The position numbers and the translations under genes are program-made. DNA of 24,347 nt from JAFGSG01 sp964626055 (lineage in GTDB: Bacteria; Spirochaetota; UBA4802; JAFGDQ01), in the NCBI GenBank assembly GCA_964626055.1, contig CAZVDF010000050.1:1-24347 (forward strand), in the 5' to 3' direction. How positions within the stretch are numbered: position 1 is the stretch's first letter; each line of letters begins with the position of its first letter. The notes beneath the pieces were generated by a model, which did no database searches, was not told the origin of the DNA, and saw only the letters and a program-made list of their open reading frames with translations. Shown in pieces: positions 23,530 through 24,347 of the stretch.

Positions 23530-24210
23530 ATGACATGCCTTGCCTTTGATATCGACGGTACTTTATTTGACTGCAGTGATATTATCGTGGACGCATTTCA
23601 GAAAGGGATCGGGCTGTTCAATAAAAACAACGGGAAAAAAGTCCGGATACCGTCCAAGGAAAAAATAATCGCTGTCCTCGGAATCCCGACAGATACGATA
23701 TATCAGAATCTTTTCCCCGAGCTCAGTCCGCCTGACCAGCAAACAATGAACAGCCTATGCACAAACACGCTTTCCGATATGATTTATGGCGGCGCCGGGA
23801 CATTATACGACCATGTTTATTCCACACTCGAGCAGCTGTATAACGATGGCTATAATATCTTCGCGGCATCAAACGGAAAATCAAGATATATTGAATCGAT
23901 TCTTGAAGGAAATGATATAATGAAATTTTTTAAAAGGCCGATAATTGTACTCGATTCGTATTTCAGATCAAAATCGGATATAGTAAGATATTATAAAACT
24001 AATTTATGTAAAAACGATCTGATGATTATGATCGGAGACCGTTCGACCGACAGGCTGGCTGCCGGGGAAAATGATATACCGTTCATAGGATGCGCTTTCG
24101 GACACGCGGGCTTCAGCGAACTCGAAGGCGTAAAATGGACAACGACTGATTTTAAAAAAATTTACGAAATCGTAAAGGATATTGAAAAGGTTTACGGCAG
24201 GCAGAAATGA
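23530..24210 (+). CDS. HAD-family phosphatase (phosphoglycolate phosphatase-like)
   Basis: 226-aa hydrolase of the haloacid dehalogenase superfamily, with an alpha-helical cap (C1 type) inserted after motif I. Motif I DIDGT (Asp7 nucleophile, Asp9), motif II Ser114 in AASNGK, motif III Lys148 in RSKSD, motif IV GDRSTD (Asp170, Asp174): all catalytic residues are present. The AxSNGK and GDRxxD forms are those of phosphoglycolate phosphatase/5'-nucleotidase-like members. Substrate unknown. The ATG has only a weak AGAG site. It stands alone and ends at a hairpin shared with the tRNA on the other strand. Confidence 0.9.
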   Translation: MTCLAFDIDGTLFDCSDIIVDAFQKGIGLFNKNNGKKVRIPSKEKIIAVLGIPTDTIYQNLFPELSPPDQQTMNSLCTNTLSDMIYGGAGTLYDHVYSTLEQLYNDGYNIFAASNGKSRYIESILEGNDIMKFFKRPIIVLDSYFRSKSDIVRYYKTNLCKNDLMIMIGDRSTDRLAAGENDIPFIGCAFGHAGFSELEGVKWTTTDFKKIYEIVKDIEKVYGRQK

Positions 24211-24211
24211 A

Positions 24212-24258
24212 AAAACCTATTTCAGCAGATACCAAATAATCCTGGTGAAATAGGCTTT
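24212..24258. terminator. Shared bidirectional terminator
   Basis: CCTATTTCA (24216-24224) pairs with TGAAATAGG (24246-24254). On the minus strand the stem is followed by six T, ending the tRNA transcript. On the plus strand it is followed by a weaker CTTTAAAAA, ending the HAD gene just 5 bp after its stop. Confidence 0.75.
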
Positions 24259-24263
24259 AAAAA

Positions 24264-24347
24264 TGCCGCGAAAGGGATTTGAACCCTTACAGGCGTACGC
24301 CCACCAGACCCTGAACCTGGCGCGTCTACCAATTCCGCCATCGCGGC
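24264..24347 (-). tRNA. tRNA-Leu (anticodon CAG)
   Basis: An 84-nt type II tRNA on the minus strand: acceptor GCCGCGA/TCGCGGC, D-arm GGCGGAATTGGTAGACGCG, anticodon loop TTCAGGG with CAG at 24313-24311 on a stem CCAGG/TCTGG, a long variable arm with GGCG/CGCC, and T-arm AAGGG-TTCAAAT-CCCTT. Discriminator A at 24264; CCA is not encoded. The 5' base is the last base of the window, so its promoter is not visible. It decodes CUG. Confidence 0.98.

Noticed and set aside
1..24347. CRISPR arrays, prophage or toxin-antitoxin genes
   Set aside because: No regularly spaced direct repeats, phage structural genes, integrases or small paired toxin-antitoxin frames were seen on either strand.

Overview
The window (24,347 bases) looks like a chromosomal scaffold from a diderm (Gram-negative type) bacterium of moderate-to-low GC, with AT-rich intergenic DNA and a 100-N assembly gap at 9574-9673. 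Outer-membrane logic is clear: a LolA-type carrier, several lipoproteins, an LpxL/HtrB-type acyltransferase and a muropeptide hydrolase. The order hrcA-grpE-dnaK-dnaJ behind a CIRCE operator, loose lipoboxes and a large radical SAM protein fused to a DUF2344 domain would suit Spirochaetota. That placement is an inference only; no rRNA or marker gene settles it.

Layout. 1-6540: an accessory region. A plus-strand COG4261-like acyltransferase is followed by a mainly minus-strand block: an ApeP-like dehydratase, a FabG-like ketoreductase, a 400-bp gap filled with two long inverted repeats, a LolA-like carrier, a DUF3261-like lipoprotein, two small lipoproteins and, past a terminator, a B12-type radical SAM protein. 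Acyltransferase, dehydratase, ketoreductase, LolA and DUF3261 together are the accessory set of aryl-polyene (APE) type lipid pigment clusters. The ketosynthases, acyl carrier proteins, aromatic starter genes and MMPL exporter are not in the window, so the set is either split or reduced.

6540-9572: hom and thrC, making threonine from aspartate semialdehyde. 9574-9673: gap. 9674-12075: radical SAM/DUF2344 fusion, 3' end lost in the gap. 12243-13052: a charged helical protein of unknown function. 13092-18236: heat-shock operon hrcA-grpE-dnaK-dnaJ under an unusually extended CIRCE palindrome. 18324-21060: a two-helix membrane protein, a DUF1343/NamZ-type exo-N-acetylmuramidase and an unrecognised lipoprotein. 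21041-23020: pyrD and hisC on the minus strand. 23041-23529: non-coding, with decayed repeat copies. 23530-24347: a HAD phosphatase, a shared terminator and tRNA-Leu(CAG) on the minus strand ending exactly at the window edge.

The most unusual signal is a set of long inverted repeats at 14-207, 5018-5117 and 5172-5357. Each has a 28-30 bp near-perfect stem, and two share the same build (outer 12-13 bp stem, asymmetric internal loop, long inner stem, apical loop with two small hairpins) although their stem sequences are unrelated. Related decayed fragments lie at 23126-23190 and 23336-23383. They surround and interrupt the APE-like block exactly where canonical clusters would carry further genes.
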